Assembly: GCA_965112735.1 (NCBI GenBank) | Contig: OZ218953.1 | Coordinates: forward strand, 3,348,001 to 3,412,000 | Direction of reading: 5' to 3' | Length of the DNA stretch: 64,000 nt | From: Phaeosaccion multiseriatum | Taxonomy: Eukaryota > Ochrophyta, other classes | Shown: positions 53,701-64,000 of the stretch, one piece after another | How the letters are laid out: every line of letters starts with the position of its first letter | How positions within the stretch are numbered: position 1 is the first letter of the stretch | Notes under the pieces: model-generated | Told to the model about the DNA's origin: nothing | Database searches by the model: none | The model's input: only the letters and a program-made list of their open reading frames with translations | Program-made: the position numbers and the translations under genes

Positions 53701-53833
53701 AGGAGGGAGAGGAGGAGGAGGAGGAGGAGGAGGCCGGGGCTACGTGCCTGTCAATGTGCCCCGCCCCAACTATCCAAGTATGAACTCCAAGAGGATGGGG
53801 GCGTCCACGTCCTCTAACCCTGCCCAGGCATAA
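50782..53833 (+). CDS. RBM22: Pre-mRNA-splicing factor RBM22/Ecm2 (Cwc5/Slt11)
   Basis: Seven exons: 50782-50784, 51184-51355, 51601-51711, 51854-51929, 52097-52282, 52772-52995, 53166-53833; 479 residues. RBM22 joins the activated spliceosome, contacting U6 snRNA and the intron. The first coding exon is just ATG, with the GTGAGT donor following at once. The N-terminal zinc region is diagnostic ([51 protein letters not shown]). A CCCH finger uses Cys166, Cys174, Cys180 and His184 (spacing 7-5-3), split by intron 5. An RRM follows at about 236-305 (TLWVGL as RNP2, KNCAFVEF as RNP1). The C-terminal 170 residues are a Gly/Pro-rich extension with an RG-rich stretch, longer than in the human protein (420 residues). 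Confidence 0.94.
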
Positions 53834-54148
53834 GTATTGTAGGGACGAGCGTGGCTGTGCCCGTGCTGGCTCTGCCGGTGGTGCGCTGGGCCAGGCCTTC
53901 CCTCCATAACCCATAAATTGAAAAGTCGAATTCATCAAAAAAGTCACAGGCTGTCGTTGGTTGTCGAACAGCCCAAGCAAACTGAAACTGAAAGAAAAGT
54001 ACCAACCGTCAAACAACTTTTAAGTACCTTGGTGGTACAGAGGCTGGACGACAGGCTTGTCGAGAAGGTCCGCCAAGCTTTGGGCATATCGGGTTGGGAG
54101 TAGTCTAGCGATACGCTTGCTGAGAAGTTCCCTCATTTTTCCCTGACG
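53834..54148. other. Tandem spacer between RBM22 and the HMMR-like gene
   Basis: 315 bp, AT-richer than the surroundings at about 53900-54030 and without microsatellites. It should contain the RBM22 3' UTR and the next promoter. It is the first same-strand junction in the window. Confidence 0.5.
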
Positions 54149-57100
54149 ATGACCTCCTTCAGCAAGAGCACGACGCCGCGAGAGTGCATGAAGGACCAAG
54201 AAGATGAAGCGGAAGTTCTTCCAGGTCCAGGGCACTACGACGTGAATTTCATAGATGGAAAAGGTCTTGGTGGGGCGGTAAGCTTGTCTTTCACCGGCAA
54301 GAAAGGCACCTTGGCTGAGCTTTCGCAGGAGGCCCAAGCGATGTCTTCCTTCTCGTCAAGAGCTTCACTCTCACATAAGGACATCAGGCGTATGTCAACC
54401 GCGGCTCGGGGGAGCAAAGCAACCAGGACAAGGTCCATGGGGCCTGCCGCCTTCCGAGCAGCAGCCGCAGGACTGGCCAACGGCGAGGGAGGAGGAGGGG
54501 GAGGGTCGTCGAGGAAGGCACTGGTGGAGCTGGAGGAGAAGAACAAGCAGCTTGGGCTGGTGGAGAGAGAGAGAACGAACCTCGAGGGGGCCTTGGAGGT
54601 GAGCTATTGTTGTGCATCCTGGTGTTCCATACCTCACGACTGACTGCTAGAGTCTGAAGAAGCAGACATGATACAGCATTGCCGCATCGAAGATTTCTAG
54701 GCCTGACTCTGGGGAGGCACCGTTGCCCCCGAGAAAGCTCTACCGTACCGTCCAATGGTCGGGAAGACCGCTACTCTTCCATTTGGCGCGATATACGCGG
54801 CGCCTCTCGGAAAGGCATCTCAATTGCCTGTCGGTCACCTGCCCTCCCCCCACACCTCTCCCTGTCTCCTAAATTATACACCTCAATAGGCTCTGCGTCG
54901 CGAGAGGGAGGTCCTGGTCAAGCGGGACAGAGAGGCTAAGAGAGAGATTGACAGCCTGTGTGCAGAAAAGGTTTGTATCGCACTTGTTTGAGTTTCTTCG
55001 CAGTCCGCTCCCTCTCCCTACCGCCCCCGCTTCACGCGATTTCTTACCACGCTGCTCTTCTTCCCGTCACCCTGCGGCTGTGGCTGCTGCTGCTCTGACT
55101 GCTGCAGGTCCGTCTGGAGAAGGCTCAGCGCCTGGCCCTGCGCCAGGTCGAGGAGCGGCAGAGCGCCAAGCACGTGCAGCAGCTCGAGAAGGAGAACGTC
55201 GCCAACGTCCAGCAGGTACACCTCCTCACCTCTAGGTTGGCAGAGCTCGTAGCTTTCGATGCTTCTTAACCTCCTCTTCTACTGTAGCTGTAGTCGTATC
55301 CGATGCGTAGAAAGACGTATGGAGACGGACGAGTCACACCTCCACGTGGTCACTCAGCCACATCGTTGTGTCTCTGACGTGACACACCTGTGTACGTGTC
55401 GGTGCTGTGAAGGTGAAGCACCTGGAGGAGGAGAGGGAGGGGCTTCGGGAGCTGCAGAGCCAGCTACAGGCGGAGGTGCAGCGCATCGGAGAGGAGGCCG
55501 AGGGGGTGGAGGAGGGCAGGCAGCGCTGGCTACAGGAGGCCCAAGGCATCGCCAGCGACCTGCTGCAGGTGAACGGGAGGGTGTGAGTGCGTGGGTGGGT
55601 GCGTGGTATCTCGCAGGGCACGAAAGGTGTCGTTCTCAAGGCATACATACACAATCGGCCCCCCCCCCCCCGCTTCTTTACAGGCTCCCCTACTTGGTAG
55701 ATCGTCCATCTGATGCCCCCCTTTCCCTCTTCCCCTTGCTCGGTAATGTGTTTTCGATATGTACATTCGTGCATGTGTGCGTGCGTCTGCGGCTGCCTAC
55801 CCGCCACAAATACGACAGGCAGAGCGAGCTAACGACACCCTGATGGGGGAGTGTGCCATCGTCGAGAAGGAGCGTCAGGAGCTGCTACGCGAGAAGGAGG
55901 TGCTCACCTCCCAACTGGAGGCCTCGGCAGAGACAGCCAACTGCCTGCAAACGGAGATACAGCTGCAGCGTGCGGCGCAGGAGCAGCTGGAGGAGGAGGC
56001 CGCCCACCTCAAGCTGTCGCTCAAGGAGCAGGAGCAAGGGCACGCCTCCGAGATGGAGGAGGTGCAAGCGGAGGTTGCAGGGGCGCTCAAAGTCACGGAG
56101 GAGCAAGTCGCACAGCTCAGGGCCAAGTTGGAGGCGTCGCGTAAGGAAGCGGACACGCTTGGCGAGGTGAATGGCATCGCCCGCCAGGAGAAGGAAGAGG
56201 TGGAAGGGCTGCTGCACTGCACCGAGGCCACTCTGGAGGAGCTAGCAGAGGCTTATGAGGAGCTGCTGGAGACGCATGAGAAGCAGGGGGAGGAGGTGGA
56301 GGAGCTCGCGGGGAAGCTCGAGCAAGCCGGGGAGTATTTGGAGCGCCTTACAGAGGAGAAGGAGGGCCTCACAAAGGAGAAGGAGGGTCTTACAGAGCAG
56401 AAGGAGGAAGCGCAGCGCGAGCTGTCGGAGGCGCAGCGAAGGCACATGGAGGAGATGGGAGACGGCTCAAAGAGGGCGGCGGAGGAGAAGGAGAAGGAGG
56501 TGGAGGCCGCAAAGGAACGATTCGAAGAGGAGCTCGCACGGACGAGAGGGGAGGTGGACACGTTGAAGGGGGTAAGGGTGCACCTGACCGAGGCGCTGTC
56601 GGCGGCGCATGAGCAGGGGCACATGGCACAGGAGGATCTGGAAGAGTGTAAGAGGAAGGCGGAGGAGCTGAGCCAGGCCCTGGAGAGAAGGGAGCAGGAG
56701 AAGGAGCAGGTGAGCGGTGCGCTCAAGCGGCTGACGATGACGCACGTGGAGCGGGCTGAGCAGATGGCCCGATTGGAGGGCCTCCTGTCGCAGAGGGAAG
56801 GGGCGGCCCAGCAGCTGCAAACCACGTTGCTCATCAGCGAGGAGGAGAACACCAAGGTCAGTAAGCCAGTAAGATTGAGTATTGTAGCGGCGGCGCCTCA
56901 AAATCACCATCGCACGGGCTGGGGAGAGAGACCAGAGGTGCTTGTGTGTAAGCTTACGTAGGAAATTTGGCGGACCGACGCATGTGCCACGAGTGTGGGA
57001 GTCTCTTGTCTCACTCTCTCACTCTCTCCCTCCCTCATGGTGCTGCCCCAATGAGCGGGAACGCCACTCACCTCCCATTTTTTCTCCCTCCCTTCCTCCC

Positions 57101-60100
57101 TCAGATGCAAACACAAGTGCAGGACAGAGACGCTAGGATCGAGAAGCTCAAGGGCGGGCACGTCATCGCCAAGCGCCTGCTGGACCAGCTCAAGCTCAGC
57201 CTGCAGGAGAGCCAAGGTAAGCCCGGGCGGACAGACCGACATACTGACGTGGTAGGCGTGTGAGGTGCACTTGTCCCCGCTCCCGGCGCAGGCAACAGAT
57301 GAAAAGCGAGGACAGCATGCCTTCCTCCCCACCCCAACAAAGCCCTCTCACCATCTTCCCTCCCTCCCTGCGTCCTTGCGTGCGTGTGTGCGTGCGTGGG
57401 TACTACTCCCTCTCTCTCTCCCCTCTGTGGGCTGTGTCATGCCACTCCACACGCACGAAAGACGAGCTGGCGACTGCCCAGAGCGACATTGAGGTGCTTC
57501 AATCCTCCGTCAAGGAGAAAGAGCAGCAAGTGCAAGACTTCAAGGAGCGGGCCGAGAGCGCGGATGCGAAGGTACGGAAGGGGATATATGAGCATGGTGA
57601 ATAGAAGGTGAAGAAGGTTCTACGAACTGTGATGTATGAGAAGGGCCAGAGGCAGGCACACATTATTCTTCTTGTTTCACCCCTTCCTGCGAGTAGGTGG
57701 ACGCTCTGAGCGAAGAGCAGCGGCAAACAAAAGAGCAGCTGCAGACAGTCAAGGCTGCCTCCTTGGTTGCCGAGGAAGAGGCGCGGGCCAGCGCTGAGAA
57801 GGCGGTCCGCGAGAGAGAGGCGCGCATCGAGGAACACCGGGTAGAGATTGGGGCCGTACACGCAGAGCTGCAACGGGTCAGAGTGGAGCAGCTGCGGCAG
57901 ACGGAGGACAGCTGGGGCAAGCGGGTGAAGACGGTGGAGGAGGAGAGAGATGGTTTGGGCAAGAGAGTAAGGGAGGGGGAGGAAGAGAGAGATGCGCTGA
58001 GCGAGCGCCTGCGCGAGGCAGAGGAGGCGAAGGCAGCGCTGGAGTATCGCTGCTCCAACATTAGGGAGGAGGTGAGTGAGCGACACAGACGCCCCAAGTG
58101 GATTACGGATGGGCAGACTGACTGACTGACTGACAGAAAGGTAGCAGCTCTCTCTGGACGCTTGTCTCTTTTCTTTAGGAAACTCCGGGGGGAGGGGGAG
58201 AGAGGCCTCTGATGGACGGAAGATAGAGAAGCTCAGCTCGCATCCGCCCCCTCCACCCTCTCCTTTCAGAAAGTGCTCAACTCACCTTTGGGCGGCCCTC
58301 CCTGTGCCCTGTCGTTTGTGTGTGTGCTGCCCCTCGTCCCTGGCCATCAATGTGATGCCATGGACCAGCTTCTGGTGGGACAGTGTACCGTCGAGGAGCT
58401 GCAGCAGGAGCTTGAGAGGGTGCAGGAGCAGGTGCAGGAGCAGGCCTCCCTCGGCGCGGAGCAGCAGGAGCAGGTACAACATCTTACCCTGCAGCTTCAA
58501 GAGATGGCGGATCAGCTTCGAGCGGCCAGCGACAAGGCAGAGAGGGACACACAGGCACATGACGGCGAACTGGCTTTAGAGAGAGAAGCCAGAGATGCAG
58601 TCGAGGGCACGGTGCGTGAGTGTGGGAGTGAGGGAGTGAGTAGGTGCGGGAGTGAGGTGTGTCCCTGAGCGTTGCCTTACTTACATTTCTGGTCTCTGTG
58701 GGTCTTTCCCCGACAACGTGTTGTGTGCATCGCCGTTGATCGACCTCGGCATTGTTTCTCTCTCTCTCCTTCCCTCCCCTCCTCCCTTGTCGTCTATACC
58801 CTCAGCTGAGGGAGCTGGAGGAGGAGCTGATCCTCCTTAGAGAGGCGCACGAGCAAGCCGAGCAGGGCAGAGAATCGGCGGAGGGCGCGCTCGAGCTCCA
58901 GACAGAGGAGCGACGCGCCAAGGAGGATGCTTACAAGGCAGAGCAGGAGCAGCTGCAGCAAGAGCACCAACGGGAGAGGGAAGTGCTACTGGAGACGGAG
59001 GAGACTCTCCAGCTGGAGTTGAGGGACTTGCAGGAGGACAAGGAGAGGGCGGAGGAGGCGCAGAGCTACCTGAAGGAGGAGGTGTGTCAGCTCAAGGAGG
59101 AGCTCGAGAGCTTCCGCGCCGGGATGGACGCCCGCAGCGCGGCCCACAGGCAGGAAGAGGAGCGACTCAAGTCACTGGTGAGTGGGGTGGGTGCCTGCGT
59201 GCGTGCTTTGTTGTGTGTGGGCCTAGTCGTCACTTGTTCATGCCACACCGCACCCCCCTCCCTCTTTCCTCTCCCCTTCTGACTTGTGACGGAATGAACG
59301 AACGACGAACGTACCGCCCACCAGGTGCAGCAGCTGGAGGAGCAGCGCCAAAGTTCGCAGGCCGAAGCCGCCGCCTTGCGCGAGGAAGTCGCGCAGAGCC
59401 GAGGGGGCGTCTCTGCGCAGGACCACGTGGAGGCGATGGAGGCTGCGGCTGTGGCGTCGCGCTCGCTGGCCCAGAGCGAGGAGCAGAGGCGGGAGGCCGA
59501 GGGGCGGGTGGAGAGACTGAAGGAGGAGGTCGACGCGGCCAGGTGATGCATCGAGAGAGGGAGAGAGAGGAGTAGTAGTCGCAAGTTTGAGTCCTGTGCC
59601 TGTGTCGGTGTCGTTTGTGTTGCCAAAGGCCGTGTGTCCGTTTGTGGTCGCCTGGCACCTCCCACTTATTTAGCTACTATTCCCCCCTTCCCCCCCGCTA
59701 TGGACACACACACAGAGAGGAGGCGCTTGCCTCGGTGGCGGAAAAGTGGCGTGAGGCAGAGGCGCTCTTACAGGAGGCCCGGGCCATGCGGGACGAGGCC
59801 CTGCAGGCATCTGAAGGTGGGCACTTTGAAGAGGGGGAGTAGGTAGTCGAGCGGGTTGTCCGGGACATGTTTATCGTGCGTGATTTCAGCGGAGGTGGGC
59901 AGGAAGGAGAGCAAAGAGAGATTGCGAAAGGCGCATAGGTCGGGGTGAGGCGCGCTCACATGGCTCTCAGCGGGAATATTTTCTTCTGGTTAAGCTTGTC
60001 GCCACACTTGGTTCCGCGCTTTGCGTCTTCCCCCTCGATCGTTTGACTTTAGGCACGCACCTGCTGCGGCGAGAGGCGGGCTCTGCGAGCAGAAGAGTGC

Positions 60101-60743
60101 AGCTCCTCACCAAGGAGAACGCAGAGCTCGCGGGGCACACCAACAACAGGCAGAAGATCCGCCACTTGCAGGTGCGTGCGTCGTGACGTACCGTCCGGTA
60201 GGCTGGCTGGGTAGGTGGGGAGGAAGGGAGGTAGGCAGGCAGGATTCAACTCAGTGTGGTGCAGCACGCACGACATGGGGAACGGCTCTCTCTCTCACAC
60301 ACACGCTGCTCTGTCTCTTTCAACTCTCCCTTTTCCCTCTCTCTCCCCTGCCTTGCGCATCATGGTGTATCTATCCATCTCAATGCCCACACGAAACACA
60401 CACACACACACCGCACACACAGGCGCTGAAGGAGGAGAACTGGGCTCTGATGCACGAGGTGGGGGTGCTCGATGACGATCTGCACCGAGCCGTGTCTCTC
60501 TTATGCCGCCTCGGCCTCGTGCCCAGCAGCATCCTCCCGTCCTCCTGCAGCCGGCCCTCCTGCGCCGTCGGCACCAGTGGGGCAGCGCACACGCACACGC
60601 TCAACAGCAAGAAGATACCGCAGGCACAGACAACACAGCGCCAAGAGCGGCAGTCGCTCGCGGCCCTCTCAGCCGTGGAGCGCCTCGACAACGCTCTCTT
60701 GTGGGCCAAGGTGCAGCAGGCGCGCCCCAAGGGCATTCACTGA
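54149..60743 (+). CDS. HMMR/RHAMM-like coiled-coil protein
   Basis: Fourteen exons: 54149-54598, 54890-54970, 55108-55215, 55413-55568, 55819-56856, 57105-57216, 57462-57571, 57697-58071, 58270-58611, 58806-59177, 59325-59542, 59716-59816, 60053-60171, 60423-60743; 1300 residues. HMMR is a microtubule- and centrosome-associated spindle protein in animals. Two conserved ends fit: an N-terminal PGPGHYDV followed by VSLSFTGKK, like PSPGAYDV followed by VSF in HMMR, and a C-terminal AELAGHTNNRQKIRHLQALK, matching the family block GHxNxKQKIKH. Between them is almost continuous coiled coil rich in Glu, Leu, Gln and Arg. The exon 9 start is uncertain: CTCTCCTTTCAG at 58258-58269 is the best acceptor, but it adds about 38 non-coil residues, and an acceptor near 58367 would preserve the coil. 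No membrane segment is seen. Confidence 0.78.
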
Positions 60744-61279
60744 TGCGCGTGCGTGGAGGGAGTAGCTACGTAGTATAGGTAGGGAGAGCGACTTACAGAC
60801 GAGGAATACATAGCTAGGGAGAAGGGAGGGGGGAGAGGAACAGGACAATGCCTCTATACCATACGGCCGTGCTGCTTTACTCCCGTCGACCCTAACCTCC
60901 CGTCGACCCTGGAGGTTACAGTGTGCGCCGGCCATAATCAGTAATCAGATAACCTTGTCCAGGGACTAGGTTGAAGGTAGCAGCTAGTTGGCCGGTGGCC
61001 GGAGCAGGTAGCACGTCGACCTCTCCCTTTTCTCTCCCCAATAGCTCCAGCAGGGGAAATAATGTTACGTGTCGGCTGACGTATTTTCTCCTCCTTACGT
61101 AACGTTCACATTTAGCGCGAAATTTTCACGTGATGCCATGCACGCATTTTCGTCCCATCATCTCAATCCTTCACAATACTTTCCCCCCCAAGGATCTACC
61201 CAAGATAGGATATCCCCCCCCCATTGATTAATACCCCCTCCACTCTCTATCACTATTTCAGCCCCCTCCGAGGCAAAGA
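60744..61279. other. Tandem spacer upstream of the mucin-like gene
   Basis: 536 bp. A 13-bp unit, TCCCGTCGACCCT, occurs twice in tandem at about 60881-60911. The part from 61040 to 61180 is AT-richer and lies where a promoter is expected. A pyrimidine-AG just before 61261 could be an acceptor for an unseen upstream exon. Confidence 0.5.
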
Positions 61280-62877
61280 ATGTCTGACACTCGTGACACT
61301 GGAGATGTCATTGAACAGCTCCTCCGTTGCTCGGAGCTCCAGACTTTATGCGATGAGACGGCGTCGTGCGATATTTGCCAGGATGCCGAGGCCGATGTGT
61401 CCCTCGTGTTCCGGGGATTCACTTACGACGCCCCCATCTCTGAAGACTACGATCCGGGAGCCTGCGGCGGCGTAGAGTGAGTGAATTGAGAGGGGACTGG
61501 GGGCTGTTCAACTTGGCTGTTCAACTGGTGGGGGCCAGAGGGCGTGTTTGCACTGCGTGTTGAGGGGGCGGCTGACTGAGAAAGGCACTAAGGGAGGGTG
61601 ATGAACAGAGGGGGAGCGTTGAAGAGCAGTTTTCTTATATGGTGGCTGCTGACTGGTGGGGGCGCAGAGGGGGCAGGGTCATTATCAGGAGAAGTGCTGA
61701 CAACGGAGATTCAATGAGGAAATGCAGCCAAGCAACGTGTCCTTTGCTAACTTGACTGACGCCCCATCCTCTTATGCGACGCACCCTTGAATACACAGGA
61801 ACGATCAGTGTCTACTGTTTGGCCCTGTATTGTTTGGGGCGGATGCCGCCTCTAAAGGCTGCAGCACCACGGAGGGACTTCATGTCGACGTTTTGAACTG
61901 TCTCGCCAACGTTACCTGCGGATCGACCGGCTTGGATTTGACCAAGTGCGCGGTTCGGCCCACCGACAGCACGCCCGCCCCCGCTGCGAGCACCACCCCT
62001 GCCCCTGCTGAGTCCGAGCCCGACACCAGAAGCACCACCACCACCCCTGCCCCTGAGTCCAGCACCACAAGCACCAGCACCACCCCTGCCCCTGAGTCCA
62101 GCACCACAAGCACCAGCACCACCCCTGCCCCTGAGTCCAGCACCACAAGCACCGACTCCACCCCTGCCCCTGCTGAATCCGACACCAGAAGCACCACCAT
62201 CACCCCTGCCCCTGAGTCCAGCACCACAAGCACCGACACCACCCCTGCCCCTGAGTCCACCACCGGCAACGAATATACCTCGTTGACGCTGGACGACGAT
62301 GTCTGTCAGGCGGAGTACGATGCGCTCTCTGCATGTCTTCAGGACGGCTCGTGCCCATGGTGCTGGGATGACCGCGACCAGGACATCGACTCAACGCCTA
62401 CGGACATTGCCCCAAATTCTCCATTTTTCTCAGGCCCGGAGTTTAGGACGTTGGCAGACTTCTGCGCAGAGTGAGTTCCATGTGGGGGCAGGGGCGATGG
62501 CTTGCGCATGCTCTGCTCTGCTTGGTTGGGTCAAGTACTTACCCCGTGTCCGCCGACTTGCTCCCCTCCCTCCCTCCCTCCCTCCCTCCCACGCGTATAG
62601 CACCGGGCACTGCGAACGATTCGCGGAGTCTTACTCCGTCTGCACGGCGTCGGATAGATGGTTGGCTGTCGTTCAGTGCCAGTACCAGGCCATCTGCAGC
62701 GCGGCGGGCGTCAGCGTGCCCGACATTGGCGCGTGTGCCGCGGGCACTGTCCGGCAGAGCGACAATGCTGCAGCAGGCCGATTCCCCCCTCTGGGAGGCT
62801 ACGGCGTCACACAGGCACTTTCCGCCACCCTCACCGCCGTGCTCTTCCTCAAGGGTCTCCGCTTTGGCGGGTGGTAG
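61280..62877 (+). CDS. Cys-rich, Thr/Pro/Ser-rich mucin-like surface protein
   Basis: Three exons: 61280-61476, 61799-62470, 62601-62877; 381 residues. The N-terminal part has paired cysteines (CSELQTLCDETASCDIC and later CLLFGPVLFGADAASKGC). A central region of about 100 residues repeats a 13-residue unit TTPAPESSTTSTS, expected to be heavily O-glycosylated. A second Cys-rich part (VCQAEYDALSACLQDGSCPWC; HCERFAESYSVC; CQYQAIC) follows. The end is hydrophobic (ALSATLTAVLFLKGL) and could be a GPI signal or a membrane anchor. No signal peptide is present on this start, so an upstream exon may be missing. The cysteine pattern recurs in three related modules of about 60-70 residues. Role unknown; cell-surface or wall protein is an inference. 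Confidence 0.72.
61977..62262 (+). repeat. Coding 39-bp minisatellite (mucin-like repeat)
   Basis: Tandem 39-bp units encoding TTPAPESSTTSTS with variants (STPAPAES, TRSTTIT), about six copies in exon 2. Confidence 0.9.
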
Positions 62878-64000
62878 ACCCGCGCACGGGGGATGGGGAT
62901 GTGAGACTGTGAGACTCGGGTTCTTGGGCATTATTTACGTACATGCATTTCCTTATTTTGATTTTTAACTTTTCGAGGGCGGACATGTTGTTTCTTGTGG
63001 ACCTCACTGCCTAATCCAGTGGGTCAAGTAGTTTAGTTTATGGGAGGAACTTGGAGTACCCACTGGCTGATTCCGTCAGTGCGTGCTTCTAACAGGCGGT
63101 GCTTGCGTCACCACGTAATAAACACCACAGTAAACCCTCACCTCACCCCACGGCGTCGCTGCTCGGCGGAAGGGGCTCCGCCCCAGAAACCGCTCTGCAC
63201 GTCCCGATTCTCCGACGACGTTACATGCAGACCCTTTCTCACTGGCACTGCCAGCCAAGACAGCAAAGGGATGGCCTCTCCTCAGGTCCTTCTGGCGAGG
63301 GCTCACTCATGCCCTGTCCAAACAAGTGCACGCCCACCCTCTCTAGGTAGGTACAGCACAGGTGGGGGGGAAGTAGAGCGTGGCCGTGGCCGGTTCCGCC
63401 CGAGCAAAGGGGGCGGGGGGGGGTCCTCAACGGTACCATCCACGGACACACGGGTGAACACGGGAACACGGTGGGTGGGGAGCTTTGGCCTCCACAGTCC
63501 TGACACCCAGTCCTGACCCCCACCTGGGGTGCGATGGCTCCTTCGCTCTACCAATGGTGCTGGCCGTAGGTAGGCGGCCTCGCGCTTACATTCTGTAACT
63601 GTCGCTCATCGTCCCTGCGCCTGTGATGGAGGCAGGCTAGAAGGACCGGAAGGCCCTTGCTCCGCGTCAGAAACTGCCTCTGCTGCTAGCCCTTGCTGCA
63701 GTGAGTTGGGTGACCCGTTGGTACCGGCTTGTCCAATGTCTGTGTCTGTCACTACTGCCCGGTCTAAATGCAAGCCGCCCCCTACTGCCAGCGAAGCGGA
63801 GGAAGGAAAGCCCTTGCGCCGAGGGACGCGCATGCGAGGTGCGATCCTGTGCAGACAATGAAACGAAGCAGGAGAGGGAAGGGGAAAGGTGGTTTCAGAA
63901 ACGACGCAGGGGCAAAGCAGGCACCAGCGCTCCTTGTGCCTTACCATGAGGTGTATGTATTAATGTCTCTGATGCACAGAGGCACCGTCACAAGGATGCC
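62878..64000. other. 3' flank without a convincing gene
   Basis: 1123 bp to the window edge. It lacks the microsatellites and strong splice-site patterns seen elsewhere, and its open frames have no family resemblance. On the minus strand, AGCACCATTGGTAGAGCG (63544-63561) resembles a tRNA A-box, but no cloverleaf or convincing B-box follows. The composition shift could mark a decayed repeat element. Confidence 0.5.

Noticed and set aside
63040-63947. Open frames of 70-158 residues near the right edge
   Set aside because: No family features, no matching splice sites and overlapping frames on both strands; consistent with chance in GC-rich DNA.

Overview
The window is nuclear DNA from a eukaryotic, plastid-bearing alga. 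Genes are split by many short GT-AG introns (about 100-650 bp), the DNA is GC-rich, and introns and spacers are crowded with microsatellites. Several nuclear genes begin with a hydrophobic signal peptide followed by a Ser/Arg/Ala-rich stretch, sometimes with a Phe just after the likely cleavage point (for example CSAF/VSQ in the plastid-lipid protein and TQAF/SNA in the saccharopine-dehydrogenase-like protein). That layout is typical of algae with a secondary red plastid, so I favour an ochrophyte (stramenopile). The species is not identifiable from the sequence. A probable flagellar microtubule protein hints that the organism makes flagellate cells.

All gene models were built by hand: joining exons at splice sites, checking that phase is kept at each junction, and matching the protein to known families. 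Left to right: the 3' end of RACK1 (+); a Qb-SNARE (-); GatB amidotransferase subunit (+); a small candidate ciliary protein (-); an EDEM3-like GH47 protein with a protease-associated domain (+); an EngB/YihA-type GTPase (-); a membrane alpha/beta hydrolase (+); a PAP/fibrillin (-); a TPR-glycosyltransferase fusion (+); an unknown secretory Lys/Arg-rich protein (-); a saccharopine-dehydrogenase-like oxidoreductase (+); a 31-exon armadillo-repeat protein of about 1479 residues (-); an unknown low-complexity nuclear-type protein (+); homoserine kinase (-); the splicing factor RBM22/Ecm2 (+); an HMMR/RHAMM-like coiled-coil protein (+); and a Cys-rich, mucin-like surface protein (+). The last 1.1 kb holds no convincing gene.

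The first 15 genes alternate strand without exception, giving divergent pairs that share spacers as short as 183-189 bp and convergent pairs with short 3' spacers. The genes are not one pathway. They cover translation (RACK1, GatB, EngB), membrane traffic and ER quality control (SNARE, EDEM), plastid functions (GatB, EngB, fibrillin and probably homoserine kinase), splicing (RBM22) and cytoskeleton (HMMR-like, candidate ciliary protein).

The most unusual feature is in the introns. Microsatellites are polarised relative to transcription: G-rich, GA or GU repeats tend to follow 5' splice sites, and CU, CCU or CA repeats tend to precede 3' splice sites, on whichever strand the gene lies. In several introns the two tracts could pair and bring the splice sites together. 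Two introns are also multiples of three without stops, two use GC-AG borders, and RBM22 has a coding first exon consisting only of ATG.
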